Below, one piece after another: positions 45,909-55,500 of a stretch of DNA of 64,000 nucleotides; positions within the stretch are counted from its first letter, which is position 1, and every line of letters begins with the position of its first letter. This DNA comes from Alkalicoccus urumqiensis (GTDB lineage: Bacteria > Bacillota > Bacilli > Bacillales > Salisediminibacteriaceae). The notes below the pieces were generated by a model, which was given only the letters and a program-made list of their open reading frames with translations, was not told the origin of the DNA and made no database searches. The stretch lies in assembly GCF_002993335.1 (NCBI RefSeq), contig NZ_PVNS01000001.1:1-64000 (forward strand). The letters are read 5' to 3'. The position numbers and the translations under genes are program-made.

Positions 45909-45923
45909 TGAGAATAAATCTCA
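45909..45923. promoter_or_regulatory. Fur-box-like palindrome
   Basis: TGAGAATAAATCTCA, a 7-1-7 inverted repeat about 35 nt upstream of the iron-binding protein start. It is weaker than the site at 45952 but in phase with it (43 nt apart, about four helical turns). Confidence 0.55.
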
Positions 45924-45951
45924 TTATCACTTTCCCATGTCCTATTCTCAT

Positions 45952-45966
45952 TGAAAATCATTCTCA
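45952..45966. promoter_or_regulatory. Fur box of the iron-binding protein gene
   Basis: TGAAAATCATTCTCA matches TGATAATNATTATCA at 13 of 15 positions and is extended by further ATTCTCATTG on the left. Confidence 0.7.
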
Positions 45967-46088
45967 AGTCAAGCAGTTTTTTGTCTTTTAATTGTATTTT
46001 TTTCTGTATACCTTCTCTTGAATGAGCATCCTCCTTTTCGTCACGCCCAATATTTAGTAAGATAGCATGTAGAGGAGGTGTCGGTAAG

Positions 46089-46424
46089 ATGAGTAATGAA
46101 CAACAGGAACTGAAAGAACGCGTCCTTGCTGAACTGGAGCAGAAAGTGATTGACCCGGAACTCGGCGTGGATATCGTCAATCTCGGGCTCGTCTATGAAA
46201 TTCATCTGGATCACGAAAACAATGTGACCGTGGAAATGACGCTCACTGCCATGGGATGCCCGCTTGCCGGAACCATCGTAAATGACGTGAAAAATTCCCT
46301 TTCGGAGCTTCAGGAAATCGGCGAAATTAAAGATGTTGAAGTAGACATCGTCTGGAACCCGCCTTGGGAAAAATCACGGATGTCCCGTTACGCAAAGCTC
46401 GCACTCGGCGTCGCAGACAACTAA
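46089..46424 (+). CDS. MIP18/DUF59 family Fe-S cluster assembly factor
   Basis: Cytoplasmic protein of 111 residues with the MIP18 (PaaD/SufT-like) fold: KVIDPELGVDIVNLGLVYE, LTAMGCPLAG with the reactive Cys, and WNPPWEKSRMS near the end. The family helps insert or mature Fe-S clusters. It is preceded by AGAGGAGGTG and followed by a clear terminator, so it is a single-gene unit. It is divergent from the iron-binding protein gene; shared iron control through the intervening Fur sites is possible. Confidence 0.92.
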   Translation: MSNEQQELKERVLAELEQKVIDPELGVDIVNLGLVYEIHLDHENNVTVEMTLTAMGCPLAGTIVNDVKNSLSELQEIGEIKDVEVDIVWNPPWEKSRMSRYAKLALGVADN

Positions 46425-46439
46425 ACAGCAGGATGCATG

Positions 46440-46474
46440 AAGCCGTTCCGGACAATACCGGAGCGGCTTTTTTC
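46440..46474 (+). terminator. terminator of the MIP18-type gene
   Basis: Stem AGCCGYTCCGG/CCGGAGCGGCT followed by TTTTT. Confidence 0.92.
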
Positions 46475-46533
46475 TGTCTGTCTGCTTCATATCGAAAACA
46501 GCCGGGTATAGAAAGACGAAAGGAGGAGATGAA

Positions 46534-46944
46534 ATGCTGCACCTCATTCTAACGGGAGCCGGCGTGGCGGTCATCGCCGCCAACCTGATCTATTACATCC
46601 GCTATAAGCGTTTCCGGGAAAGCAGTCTCCACACCGGTCTTTTCTTACATATGTTCTTTCTGCTGACGGCAGTAACGTTCGGCTTTGCGCTTCTTTACTG
46701 GGGTATGTCGCTTGGCGGGCCGGTGTTAAAAGTGAACGACCCGACGGATATCATCGTGAACGTCAGCTTTATGGAGGCACTTTATTTCAGCGGCGTGACG
46801 ATGCTTTCGGTCGGGTACGGTGATTTTGTTCCTGTCGGCGCAGTCCGCTTCTTTGCCCTCATTCAGGCGGGGCTTGGGCTTCTCATTCCAAGCGCCTTTT
46901 TTCTGACAGCTCTCGGTCAGAAGCAGCAGGAGAACGAGGAATGA
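46534..46944 (+). CDS. small potassium-channel-like protein
   Basis: 136 residues with three predicted helices: one at 4-22, one at 35-58 and one at 100-127, around a re-entrant pore loop. The selectivity filter is TMLSVGYGDFVP (GYGD). This is the two-helix Ion_trans_2 pore with an extra N-terminal helix; there is no RCK or other regulatory domain. A tetramer would form a K+ pore. AAAGGAGG precedes the ATG. Its last codons overlap the next gene by 4 nt (ATGA). Confidence 0.85.
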   Translation: MLHLILTGAGVAVIAANLIYYIRYKRFRESSLHTGLFLHMFFLLTAVTFGFALLYWGMSLGGPVLKVNDPTDIIVNVSFMEALYFSGVTMLSVGYGDFVPVGAVRFFALIQAGLGLLIPSAFFLTALGQKQQENEE

Positions 46945-47609
46945 AACGGCCGCTTTTAACGATGACGTGGGAGCATGTGTTGTTTATGCACTGGGAAGCA
47001 GATGCGGAATGGCTCCGGAGACAGCTGCCGCCGGGTGTGGAACTGGATCTTTATAACGGACGGGCGTATATCGGCCTGATCCCGTTTTTTATGACCGGGA
47101 TTGCACTCACATCGCTTCCCCGGCTGACGAAGCTCCGCTTTCCGGAGCTGAACGTACGGACGTATGTGAAAACACCTTCGGGCCGGGGCATCTACTTCTT
47201 TTCGCTCGATGCCTCCCATCCGCTCGCCAATATCGCAGCCAACACGCTGTTCCAGCTGCCGTACCGGAAAGCGTCGTTCAACGTTTCCACGGACGGCCCG
47301 GTCCACTTTCAGGCTTCGCGCCGTCTGGAAAAAATGGATGCCGTCTATGCACCTTGCTCCCCGGTTTTCCTCCCGGATAAAACGTCGTTTGCGCACTGGG
47401 CCGTCGAACGATACCGGTTTTACACGTTCGGCTTCCGCCGCTGGTGGGCCGGGGATATTTCTCATGCGCCGTGGCATCTGCAGGAAGCATCGGTGTCGCT
47501 CCGTCATAATTCGATGCTCGATGCCTATCCGGCAGCCGGGCGGATGCCGGATTTTTACGGACGTGCAGCCTCCGTCACCGCGAAGTCCATCCGGCCTTTC
47601 CGTACGTGA
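46941..47609 (+). CDS. DUF2071 (YqjF-like) family protein
   Basis: 222 residues, no signal peptide. Family features: MTWEHVLFMHWEAD, LPPGVELDLYNGRAYIGLIPF, PELNVRTYVK and GIYFFSLDASH. The biochemical role of YqjF-like proteins is not established. Translationally coupled to the K+ channel gene by a 4-nt overlap. No terminator follows before repeat C begins, unless the hairpin at the left end of that repeat (AACTAGGCAG-type) serves as one. Confidence 0.85.
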   Translation: MKRPLLTMTWEHVLFMHWEADAEWLRRQLPPGVELDLYNGRAYIGLIPFFMTGIALTSLPRLTKLRFPELNVRTYVKTPSGRGIYFFSLDASHPLANIAANTLFQLPYRKASFNVSTDGPVHFQASRRLEKMDAVYAPCSPVFLPDKTSFAHWAVERYRFYTFGFRRWWAGDISHAPWHLQEASVSLRHNSMLDAYPAAGRMPDFYGRAASVTAKSIRPFRT

Positions 47610-48285
47610 AATAAACTAGGCAGAAACCGCCTGGTTTTAAAAGATAAGAGAGGTTTGTTGAATAGGTTCCCGCTTCCTGCCTGCACCTGCATCCGTATGC
47701 GTTCCGGAGGGAAATCAAACTGCTATAGCTTGCTTCCTTTTATTTATAAGAAGCACGGCTTCGCGCGGCCGCGCCGCATGACAGAAAACCGCTGTCCTGC
47801 GGCTCAAACCATAGGCCGGCTCCGCTCGCGCTTTCAGCCGCTTGATGCGGCATGGATTTTCGCCTCGTTCGGATCCTCCCGGAGTCGACGGCCTCCGGTT
47901 TCGGCAGCTAGAAAAGAAACGCTTGATAGGAGCGGCCCTTTCTGTATAGAAATTGCTGCCTTCCAGTTGCGTAGTAAGGGGCATTAGTGCCTTATACATT
48001 TCGTTCCTGCTACGGAGCCTCTGTATTTCATCTCTATTTTACTACGCTTCGAAGCGTTCGGCAGGGACGCCGGTGGGATTTAAGCGCAGTCTGAAGATCC
48101 TTTCTCAGGGCGCAGGCCATGAGAAATAGCTGAAGACAAGCCCACGGCAAGCTTCTGCCGGGTAGCGGAGAATCTCTACCAACAGAAGCAAATAGTTAAT
48201 GTAACAACGCTTTGAAATGCCAAAACCCTTGGCATCCCTGCTCGGAAGAGGCTTCGAATTTTATACTTTCTTGTACTCTGAACAA
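47608..48285. repeat. mosaic intergenic repeat, copy C
   Basis: Shares with copies A and B the left hairpin (AGGCAGAAACCGCCTGG), the CTGCACCTGCATCCGTATGC block, the GCGCGGCCGCGCCGCATG block, GGCCGGCTCCGCTCG, CTTCTGCCGGGTAGCGGAG and the tail CTCGGAAGAGGCTTCGAA. The central CGGAAGCACCC segment is missing, and about 270 nt of unique sequence (about 47845-48110) is present instead. No gene is supported in it. Confidence 0.78.
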
Positions 48286-48320
48286 GGAGCAGCCTCCAAT
48301 TCAGGAGATTGCTCCTTTTT
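48285..48320 (-). terminator. terminator overlapping the photolyase stop
   Basis: Stem AAGGAGCA/TGCTCCTT with inner CTCC/GGAG, containing the stop codon of the photolyase gene. The T tract on the minus strand is weak. Confidence 0.6.
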
Positions 48321-49755
48321 TCTGTTTCCGTGCCGCTTCAAATACCGTTTTCTGTTTATCTAGGGATTCTTCCAGCGGAACGACCGGGTATGGATAATCG
48401 CTTCCAAGTTCAAGCGCCGCTTCGCCACGCTCAGATTCGCTCATCAAATACGGCTCATAAATGTACTTATCCGGAACGAACTGCAGTGCCGGCAGCCAGC
48501 GGCGCACAAAGTTTCCTTTCGCATCATAGCGCTTTCCCTGTTTGACGACGTGAAAGGCGCGGAATTCCCGCATATCGGTGCCGATACCAGCGACGTACTG
48601 CCAGTTTCCATAATTGCTTGCCGGATCGTAATCAATCAGGTGGCTCTCAAACCAGGCAGCTCCCCACCGCCAGTCAATGCCGAGATTTTTCGTTAAAAAG
48701 CTCGCTGTATTCTGACGGGCCCGGTTGGACATATAGCCGGTCGCCTGAAGCTCTTTCATTGCCGCATCCACAAGCGGATAGCCCGTTTCCCCGTCGCACC
48801 AGACGTGAAACAGCTCTGCTTCCCGGCTCCATTCGACGGGAAGAGACTGGATTCCGGAAGCCGCGAACAGACGGGAGCCGTGCTCCTTCAGAAGGAAATG
48901 GAAGTAGTCCCGCCACAGCAGCTCAAACCAGAGCCAGTAGGTCGATTCATTCGCCTCCACTTCCTCCTCAAACCGCTTCAGCTCCCGGTACAGCCTCCGC
49001 GGCGAAAGCGACCCCTGGGCGAGCCAGGGGGAGAGCTTCGAGCTGTCATTGAAAACGAGCATGCCGTTCCGGCGCTCTTTGTATTCGAGGACGTCTCTTG
49101 ATTCAAATAAGTACTGACGCAGTCTGCGGAGCGCTTCCACCTCGCCGCCGCGCACGAGCGTTTCGGACCGGTTATCACGGTACCGGCGCATCAGTTCCTC
49201 TCCAGAATCTGCGTGCTCTTCAAGAAACATCGGCGCCTGTTCCTGCGGAAATTCCGCTTCCGGAGCGGGCTGCAGGTCGGCCTGCTCCACTTTCTTCCGG
49301 AAACCCGTAAAGCTTTTCGGCAGACTGGAAAACGGCAGATCTTCTGAATAAAGAAGCGTCTCACCTTCGTACCAAGTCACCTGCACGCCCATTTCTTCCG
49401 CCAGCTGCTGCACGGCCTTCTCATCGTCGGTTTCTTCCGTGCCGGACAGCCGGTAGGCCCGGATGTGTTTCACCGGATATTCCTGACACCATGTTCTTAT
49501 TTCCTGGACCGGATCACCGGAGGATAAAAGAAGCGGAACTCCGATACGTCCGGCCTGCTGATGCATTTCCAGAAGCCCTTCGACAAGGAAGCGCTCGCGT
49601 TTTTCATCCATGCGGATAAATCCGGCCTCGGTCCGCTCTTCCTGACGGCGGTCGAAGACAAACGCAGCCGCGGCAGGATCTCCCGAGGCGAGCGCAGCCT
49701 GAAGGGGTGCATGATCGTGTATACGCAGGTCTTTCCGGAGCCAGATCAGTTCCAT
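48301..49755 (-). CDS. phrB: deoxyribodipyrimidine photolyase
   Basis: Cytoplasmic flavoprotein of 484 residues that repairs UV-induced pyrimidine dimers with light. N-terminal antenna domain (about 1-130; ELIWLRKDLRIHDHAPL), C-terminal FAD domain (about 200-475) with SKLSPWLAQGSLSPR, RDYFHFL, GETGYPLVDAAMKEL and NRARQNTASFL. GYMSNRARQ and NYGNWQYVAG are diagnostic of class I CPD photolyases. GGAGGAGGG precedes the ATG. Single-gene unit. Confidence 0.95.
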   Translation of the reverse strand: MELIWLRKDLRIHDHAPLQAALASGDPAAAAFVFDRRQEERTEAGFIRMDEKRERFLVEGLLEMHQQAGRIGVPLLLSSGDPVQEIRTWCQEYPVKHIRAYRLSGTEETDDEKAVQQLAEEMGVQVTWYEGETLLYSEDLPFSSLPKSFTGFRKKVEQADLQPAPEAEFPQEQAPMFLEEHADSGEELMRRYRDNRSETLVRGGEVEALRRLRQYLFESRDVLEYKERRNGMLVFNDSSKLSPWLAQGSLSPRRLYRELKRFEEEVEANESTYWLWFELLWRDYFHFLLKEHGSRLFAASGIQSLPVEWSREAELFHVWCDGETGYPLVDAAMKELQATGYMSNRARQNTASFLTKNLGIDWRWGAAWFESHLIDYDPASNYGNWQYVAGIGTDMREFRAFHVVKQGKRYDAKGNFVRRWLPALQFVPDKYIYEPYLMSESERGEAALELGSDYPYPVVPLEESLDKQKTVFEAARKQKKGAIS

Positions 49756-49870
49756 CGCCGCATCCCTCCTCCATTGTTTAACCCTCTATTCCCCGGGACT
49801 CGCCATAAAAAACACTCATCCTGTATACTGGAAGGAGATACGTTCTGATTTTTGAGAAGGAGGAATGGAT

Positions 49871-50695
49871 ATGTTACTGAAAACTGCATTGATTCAAATG
49901 GACGTCGCTTTCGGCGATCCGGAAAAAAACAAAGAGGTCGTGGAGAAGCGGACAGAAGAAGCTGTAGAAGCTGGTGCGGACGTCGTCGTACTTCCGGAAA
50001 TGTGGACGACGGGATACGATTTTAACTATATCGCCTCCAGCCCGGATGAAGAGGCATCCGCTGCGGTGACGTTTCTTTCCGAACTGGCACGGAAGCTGCG
50101 CGTGAATCTCGTCGCAGGATCGGTGCCGAAAACGACCAGCGGGGAAACGACGAATACGCTGCTCGTCTTCAACCGGCACGGAGCCTTCGTGAAAGAATAC
50201 AGCAAAGCGCATCTCTTTCGTCTGATGGAGGAGGAGAAACATCTCGTCGAAGGGCATGAGGGCGGGCTGTTTAAGCTGGAGCACGGCTATGCAGCCGGAT
50301 TCATCTGCTACGACATCCGCTTTCCGGAATGGATGAAAACGCATATGCTCCACCCCGCCTATACGCCGGACATTTTCTACGTCGTGGCGGAATGGCCGGA
50401 GCAGCGGATCGAGCAGTGGCGCGCCCTGCTGATCGCCCGCGCCATCGAAAATCAGGCGTTTGTCGTCGCCTGCAACCGTGTCGGAAGCGACCCGAACAAC
50501 ACGTTCGGCGGCCGCTCGCTTGTCATTGATCCGATTGGAAATGTCCTCGCGGAAGGCGGCACCCGCGAGGAGATCCTTTACGCGTCGTTTGAAACCGGTG
50601 ATACGAAAGACATCCGTCACGGCATGACTGTCATGGAAGACCGGCGCCCTGATCTGTACCGGCTCGGCACGGAAGATTCGTCAGATAAAGCTTGA
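49871..50695 (+). CDS. carbon-nitrogen hydrolase (nitrilase superfamily amidase)
   Basis: Cytoplasmic amidase of 274 residues with the Glu-Lys-Cys triad: VVLPEMWTTGY (Glu), EYSKAHLF (Lys) and GFICYDIRFPEW (Cys). Closest in pattern to omega-amidase/MtnU-like members that hydrolyse 2-oxo acid amides; the exact substrate is open. I chose the ATG at 49871 because AAGGAGG (49857-49863) is 7 nt upstream; an ATG at 49865 is too close. It converges with and overlaps the TSUP gene by 15 nt. Confidence 0.9.
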   Translation: MLLKTALIQMDVAFGDPEKNKEVVEKRTEEAVEAGADVVVLPEMWTTGYDFNYIASSPDEEASAAVTFLSELARKLRVNLVAGSVPKTTSGETTNTLLVFNRHGAFVKEYSKAHLFRLMEEEKHLVEGHEGGLFKLEHGYAAGFICYDIRFPEWMKTHMLHPAYTPDIFYVVAEWPEQRIEQWRALLIARAIENQAFVVACNRVGSDPNNTFGGRSLVIDPIGNVLAEGGTREEILYASFETGDTKDIRHGMTVMEDRRPDLYRLGTEDSSDKA

Positions 50696-51424
50696 TACGA
50701 GCAGATTGACCGCTGCCAGGAATACGACGGTGCCGGCAATCCGCCGCATGTTCACCGGGGATAAAAAACGGAAGCAGTATACACCGAGTCTTGTTCCAAG
50801 CAGGACGGCAAAAATACCGGCTGCAAAATAGACGAAAAAGTCCGTGGAAATATCCCCGGTGCTTCCGTGCAGCAGAACCGTCATGCCGTTGGTCATGAGA
50901 AACGTCATCTGCAGTCCGGCGCTGTAGGCATATTTGTTATCCCGGAAAACAAGCAGGAGGTAGACGACAAAAAACGGGCCGCCGACGGCGAATACACCGC
51001 CGATAAATCCGCCGCCCAGCCCGAGCAGCACAGGAATCCACCGGGACGTCGACTGAATATGCGACGCTTTATCCGCGATGAAAAACAAATAGATGACCAC
51101 ACAGAGAAGAAACAGACCGAGATACACCTGCATCACCTCCAGCTCCCCATAGCGGCTCAGCACGAAATACGCCCCGATCCGGGCAAAAAACGCAGCGATC
51201 AGCATCGGCACGAGCGGTTTCCACTGCACGTGCTTCCACAGCTGCATAAAGATGCTTGCAGCAACGACGAGGGAGAGCGACATGACGAGCAGCGTACTGT
51301 CTTTAATCGTGAACAAGAGCGGCAGAAAGCTCATTGCAATCAGCCCGAACCCGAATCCACTGACGCCTTGAATAAAACTGCCTGCCAGTAAAACGGCAAG
51401 CACGAACAGTAATTCCATGATCAT
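50681..51424 (-). CDS. TSUP (TauE/SafE) family membrane transporter
   Basis: 247 residues with about eight helices in two halves. GSFIQGVSGFGFGLIAMS near the N-terminus and GGFIGGVFAVGGPFFVVYLL in the middle are the family repeats. TSUP proteins export small sulfur- or carbon-containing anions; the substrate here is not evident. An ATG two codons downstream (51418) is an equally good start; no strong ribosome site is seen for either. Confidence 0.87.
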   Translation of the reverse strand: MIMELLFVLAVLLAGSFIQGVSGFGFGLIAMSFLPLLFTIKDSTLLVMSLSLVVAASIFMQLWKHVQWKPLVPMLIAAFFARIGAYFVLSRYGELEVMQVYLGLFLLCVVIYLFFIADKASHIQSTSRWIPVLLGLGGGFIGGVFAVGGPFFVVYLLLVFRDNKYAYSAGLQMTFLMTNGMTVLLHGSTGDISTDFFVYFAAGIFAVLLGTRLGVYCFRFLSPVNMRRIAGTVVFLAAVNLLVSSFI

Positions 51425-51525
51425 ACTAAAACCAGCTTTCTACTATGTATGTATATTGTTTAGTATAGCTTACGAAAGCGGACGCTTCCATAAACTTCCG
51501 CTTTTTTCTGAAAGGAGGCTTCTGC

Positions 51526-52464
51526 ATGGAGGCAGGCGCGGTTGCCACCGCCATTGCGGTCATGGGAATTATCACGCTTTTCGGCGCCGGACTCAGCCGG
51601 TGGACAACTATCACCCCGGAAGCAAAACATCTCATGATCCAGATCGTCTTACATATTGCTGTACCGTCGGTTATCCTGAACGGCGTCTTCAATACGTCAT
51701 TTTCCGATGAGCTGCTGTCGGAAATCGGCCTGATTATTATCGCATCGCTTATTTTCCACGGCTGTGCGCTGCTTGGAGCCCTTCTCCTTGCCAGAGCAGC
51801 AGGGTTTACGACCACCCGCGGCAAACAGCTTACGATTCTCGCAGCTCTCGGCAATACCGGTTTTATCGGGATTCCGCTGGCCGCGGCTGTTTTCGGACCA
51901 GTCGGCGGACTGCTTGCGGCCATTTTTGATGCCGGACTCGACTTTTTTATTTTCACTGTCGTGTTATACATGCTGCAGCCCGGACGGGGCTTTCATTTAC
52001 GCCAGCTGAAAACGCTCGTGAACGCTCCGCTCATCGCCGTGATTGTCGGGCTGACATCCGCCGGGCTGAACCTGGAACCGCCGGTGGTTCTCCGCCAGCT
52101 TGTAGAACTGCTGGCAGGGCTCGCTGCGCCGCTTGCGATGCTCTATATCGGCATCCTTCTTCAGCAGCTGTTTGCACGTACAGGCTTCACCGTGTACAAA
52201 GAACTCTGGTTTCCGCTTTCCGTGAAGCTGCTGCTCATCCCGGGCATCATGCTCGCTGTACTGCCGTTTACACCGCTTGCCGTGTCGACACAGCACTTGC
52301 TGCTTCTGCTGTCGGGCATGCCGACGTTTATGCTTGCTGCCATTCTGTTCTCCCGCTATACGGAAGATGAAGATACGGCTGTACTCACGATTGCTTTCTC
52401 CACGGTGCTGTCTCTGGCCACCATCCCGCTTCTTGCCTGGGCCGGTGCGGTTTACCTCGGTTGA
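51526..52464 (+). CDS. AEC-family membrane transporter
   Basis: 312 residues with about ten helices in two inverted halves, as in the auxin-efflux-carrier (AEC) superfamily. Helix-break motifs such as LAALGNTGFIGIPLAAAVFG and LLLSGMPTFMLAAILFSRY are visible. AAAGGAGG is 7 nt before the ATG. Bacterial members often move malate or other carboxylates; the substrate is unknown here. Confidence 0.87.
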   Translation: MEAGAVATAIAVMGIITLFGAGLSRWTTITPEAKHLMIQIVLHIAVPSVILNGVFNTSFSDELLSEIGLIIIASLIFHGCALLGALLLARAAGFTTTRGKQLTILAALGNTGFIGIPLAAAVFGPVGGLLAAIFDAGLDFFIFTVVLYMLQPGRGFHLRQLKTLVNAPLIAVIVGLTSAGLNLEPPVVLRQLVELLAGLAAPLAMLYIGILLQQLFARTGFTVYKELWFPLSVKLLLIPGIMLAVLPFTPLAVSTQHLLLLLSGMPTFMLAAILFSRYTEDEDTAVLTIAFSTVLSLATIPLLAWAGAVYLG

Positions 52465-52472
52465 GAAAAAAA

Positions 52473-52515
52473 GAAAGGGCAGTCCATGACCGGCGATCGG
52501 CCACGGACTGCCCTT
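52473..52515. terminator. bidirectional terminator
   Basis: Stem AAGGGCAGTCC/GGACTGCCCTT with an A run on the left and T-rich sequence on the right, between the converging AEC and nuclease genes. Confidence 0.88.
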
Positions 52516-52538
52516 CTGTTCTGCAGAGGCATTCTGCT

Positions 52539-55500
52539 TTAGTTGCTCGTTTTCGTAATTTCGACGTTGTCGACGAGAATTCCGTCCGCATCTGTATTCC
52601 GCAGGGAGATAATGAGCTCCGCTTCAGTGCTTCCCGGTGCTTCATATTCCCACGTAATTTCTGTCCAGTCTCCGCCTGTCAGCGTCGTGTAGGCAGAGTA
52701 ACCGCTGTAGTTGTTTCCGTGGAGACCCTCAGCAAACATCGCGTTTCGGATTTCGCCGTTCCCTTTCGCCTGGAACGTCACTTCGTACGTCGCGCCTTCT
52801 TCAATCGAATACCGTTGTGTTGTAAAACGATTATGCGACGTGCTCTCGTTCACGAGCTGTGCCGCATATTCTCCGTCAAAGGCATCACTGGACTGAATTG
52901 TGCGGGATTGTGCAATGTTTGTCGCTCCTCCAAACCAGTTGTCCGGAAGTCCGTCAGTCCACGCTTCAAAGCCTGCGTTTTCCAGCTCAGCGATGTCTGT
53001 TCCTTCAAACAGCACTTCCACCGTCAGGTTTTTCACAGCAGTGTTGCCGGAGCTGTCCGTTACTTCATAGCGGACTGTATACGTTCCGCTCTTATTCGTG
53101 TCGAAGTCGTCTCCTGATACGGTGACCTGATCCGTCAGATCGCCGTCCACGTTATCCTCTGCTGTCACGGCAGGGGCTGTGAAGTCATCCCCCTGGTTGA
53201 TCGTGACAGTTGGATCGCTGTTCAGCGCGTCGTCTTCAAACGTGATTTCCGGTGCGGTAACGTCCCCCATGTCATAGTCCGGGTCGATATCCGGAATGAC
53301 GAGCTGCACCATCGCCGGATCGTGGTCACTCGCGCGGCCGTGGACTTCCATGAATTCGGAGTTGATGTTCATGAAATCAACGTCCAGTCCGTCCTGCAGG
53401 TGCTCGGAGATGAGGATCGAGTCGAGCGACTGGGAGTTGCCGTTGTAGTTGTACGTGTACTGCTCGTTTCTAGGCAGTTCAAAGATCGTGTTGTACATGC
53501 CGCCGAGGTCTGCGAGTGTTTCCACCGGCTCCGACCACGGGAAGTCGTTGAAGTCCCCGAGGGCAACGACGTTCGGCTGTTCGTTGGCTTCATTCAAGTC
53601 TGCAACAAATCCGCCGACGACTTCGGCAATCGCCTGACGCTGGTCCCGGCTTCCCTGCAGGGCCGGCTGTTCCATGCCGTAGGCCGCGAGGTCGCCGCGC
53701 TTCGAGTTCCAGTGGTTACCGATGACGTACACCGGCTCACCTTTAAAAGAGAACTCGGTAACGACCGGTTTCCGGGAGCTCTGGAACGCGTCGTTCTGCG
53801 GATCGATAAACCCGGTGCCGTGGCTCAGGCTGCCGTCGGCTTCGATCGTGACGCCTTCACCGCTCGGTGCCACGCTCGTGTCCGGAAGCTCCACGCGGTC
53901 CGTGCGGTACATGTGGCCGACGCGGATGTTACCACCCGGAATCCCGCCGTCCAGACCGTCAATCGGTGCTGATTCGGTGTAGGCATAATTCGGTCCGCCG
54001 AGATCGGCGATCGCTTCTGCGAGCGCTTCGTAGTTTTCATCGGCAGAGGTCACGCCGTCATCGGATTCCCCGCTGTTGTCCATCACTTCCACAAGCGTCA
54101 TGATGTCCGGTGCGTTCAGCTCATCCGCCATCGATGCGGCGAGTTTCTGCGTCTTTTCCGTCTGCGACTGGTCGTAATTCTCGACGTTGTACGTCGCGAC
54201 CGTCAATTCATCTTCGTTAAATTCGATCGTTGTCTCATCACGGCGTTCGTTGCCGCCGTCCATCAGCTCCGGCAGTTCTTCGGTCGGCTCTACCTTGAAG
54301 TTGCCGAAGTTGTAGCTCATGACACCGGTCACACCTTCGTCAAAGTAGTCGCCGGTTTTTGCCACGGTGCCGTATGGAACGTTCACAAACATGATTTCCG
54401 TATTCAGCTCCGGTCCGGCTTCCGGGTTTTCCTCGAGGTAGACCCCGCCGGTCGGCGTGCGGTTTTCCAGATCCCATTCTTCCGACACCACCGTCAGCTC
54501 CTGATATTTCTGTGGGCCGGTGACCGTCACCTGGCCGGGAATTTCAATGCGCATGTTCTCAAGGCTTTCGTAGAAATCAATCGCATTCGTTTCGGCGTTG
54601 AACCCTTCGCCGGTCTCGATGTCATACTCGTCGATGTTCGCGATCAGCTCTTCCGGAATCTCGCGGTCGACGCCGATGACAATCGGTGCCGGCAGCTCGT
54701 TCCCCGAGGAGATCACGTCGGCATTTGAGCCGCTGATCTGGGTCGTACGCAGATCGTCGTTGTCGTCGTAGCCGTCCTGTTCCCACTCGGCAACGGTTCC
54801 GTCGACGTGTACTTCATCGCCGACTTCCACGTCATGGCCGGAAAGGTAGACGAACATGCCTTCCGACGTGTTCAGGTTGCCGTCGGATTCCGCCATCTGC
54901 ATGTAGAAGGCGTTGTTTTCCGTGTGGGTGACAATACCCGGTACATCGCGGACCGTCTGGCCTTCATACGGAGAAACGTGGCCTTCGCCCTGAATGTCAG
55001 CGATCGTTGCTTCGCCTGCTTCCAGTGCGATGCCGTACGTGTACGTCAGCACTTCACTTTCGCTGAGGCCGTCTGCCACCGCCATCGTTTTCAGCGTCGT
55101 TTCTTCGGTAATGGTAATCGGTCCGTCATACACGGCGCTGCCGATCGTCGGATCGCTTCCGTCCAGCGTGTAGTAAATAACGGCATCCTCACTCGGAGAG
55201 GAAAGCGTCACTTCCGTTCCGGATGGAATCGTCCCGGACGGCTCGGAGGCCTGTGCCGGACGTGTGAGCGTCGCATCTTTGACAACATCCAGCTCATCGC
55301 GCGGCATCAGTTTGTTCTCATAGAAGTGGTAGTTCACGACGCCGGTCATCTCATCGTAGGTCGTCTCTTCCAGATCCACAAGCGAGCCGAGCACACGCAT
55401 CGCGCCCGCCGGCGTTTCCGCATCATAATCGTTAAAATCATCGTACGTAAGCGTCAGATCCTCCACGGTGATCAGCTTTGCTTCAATATCGTCCTGTCCG

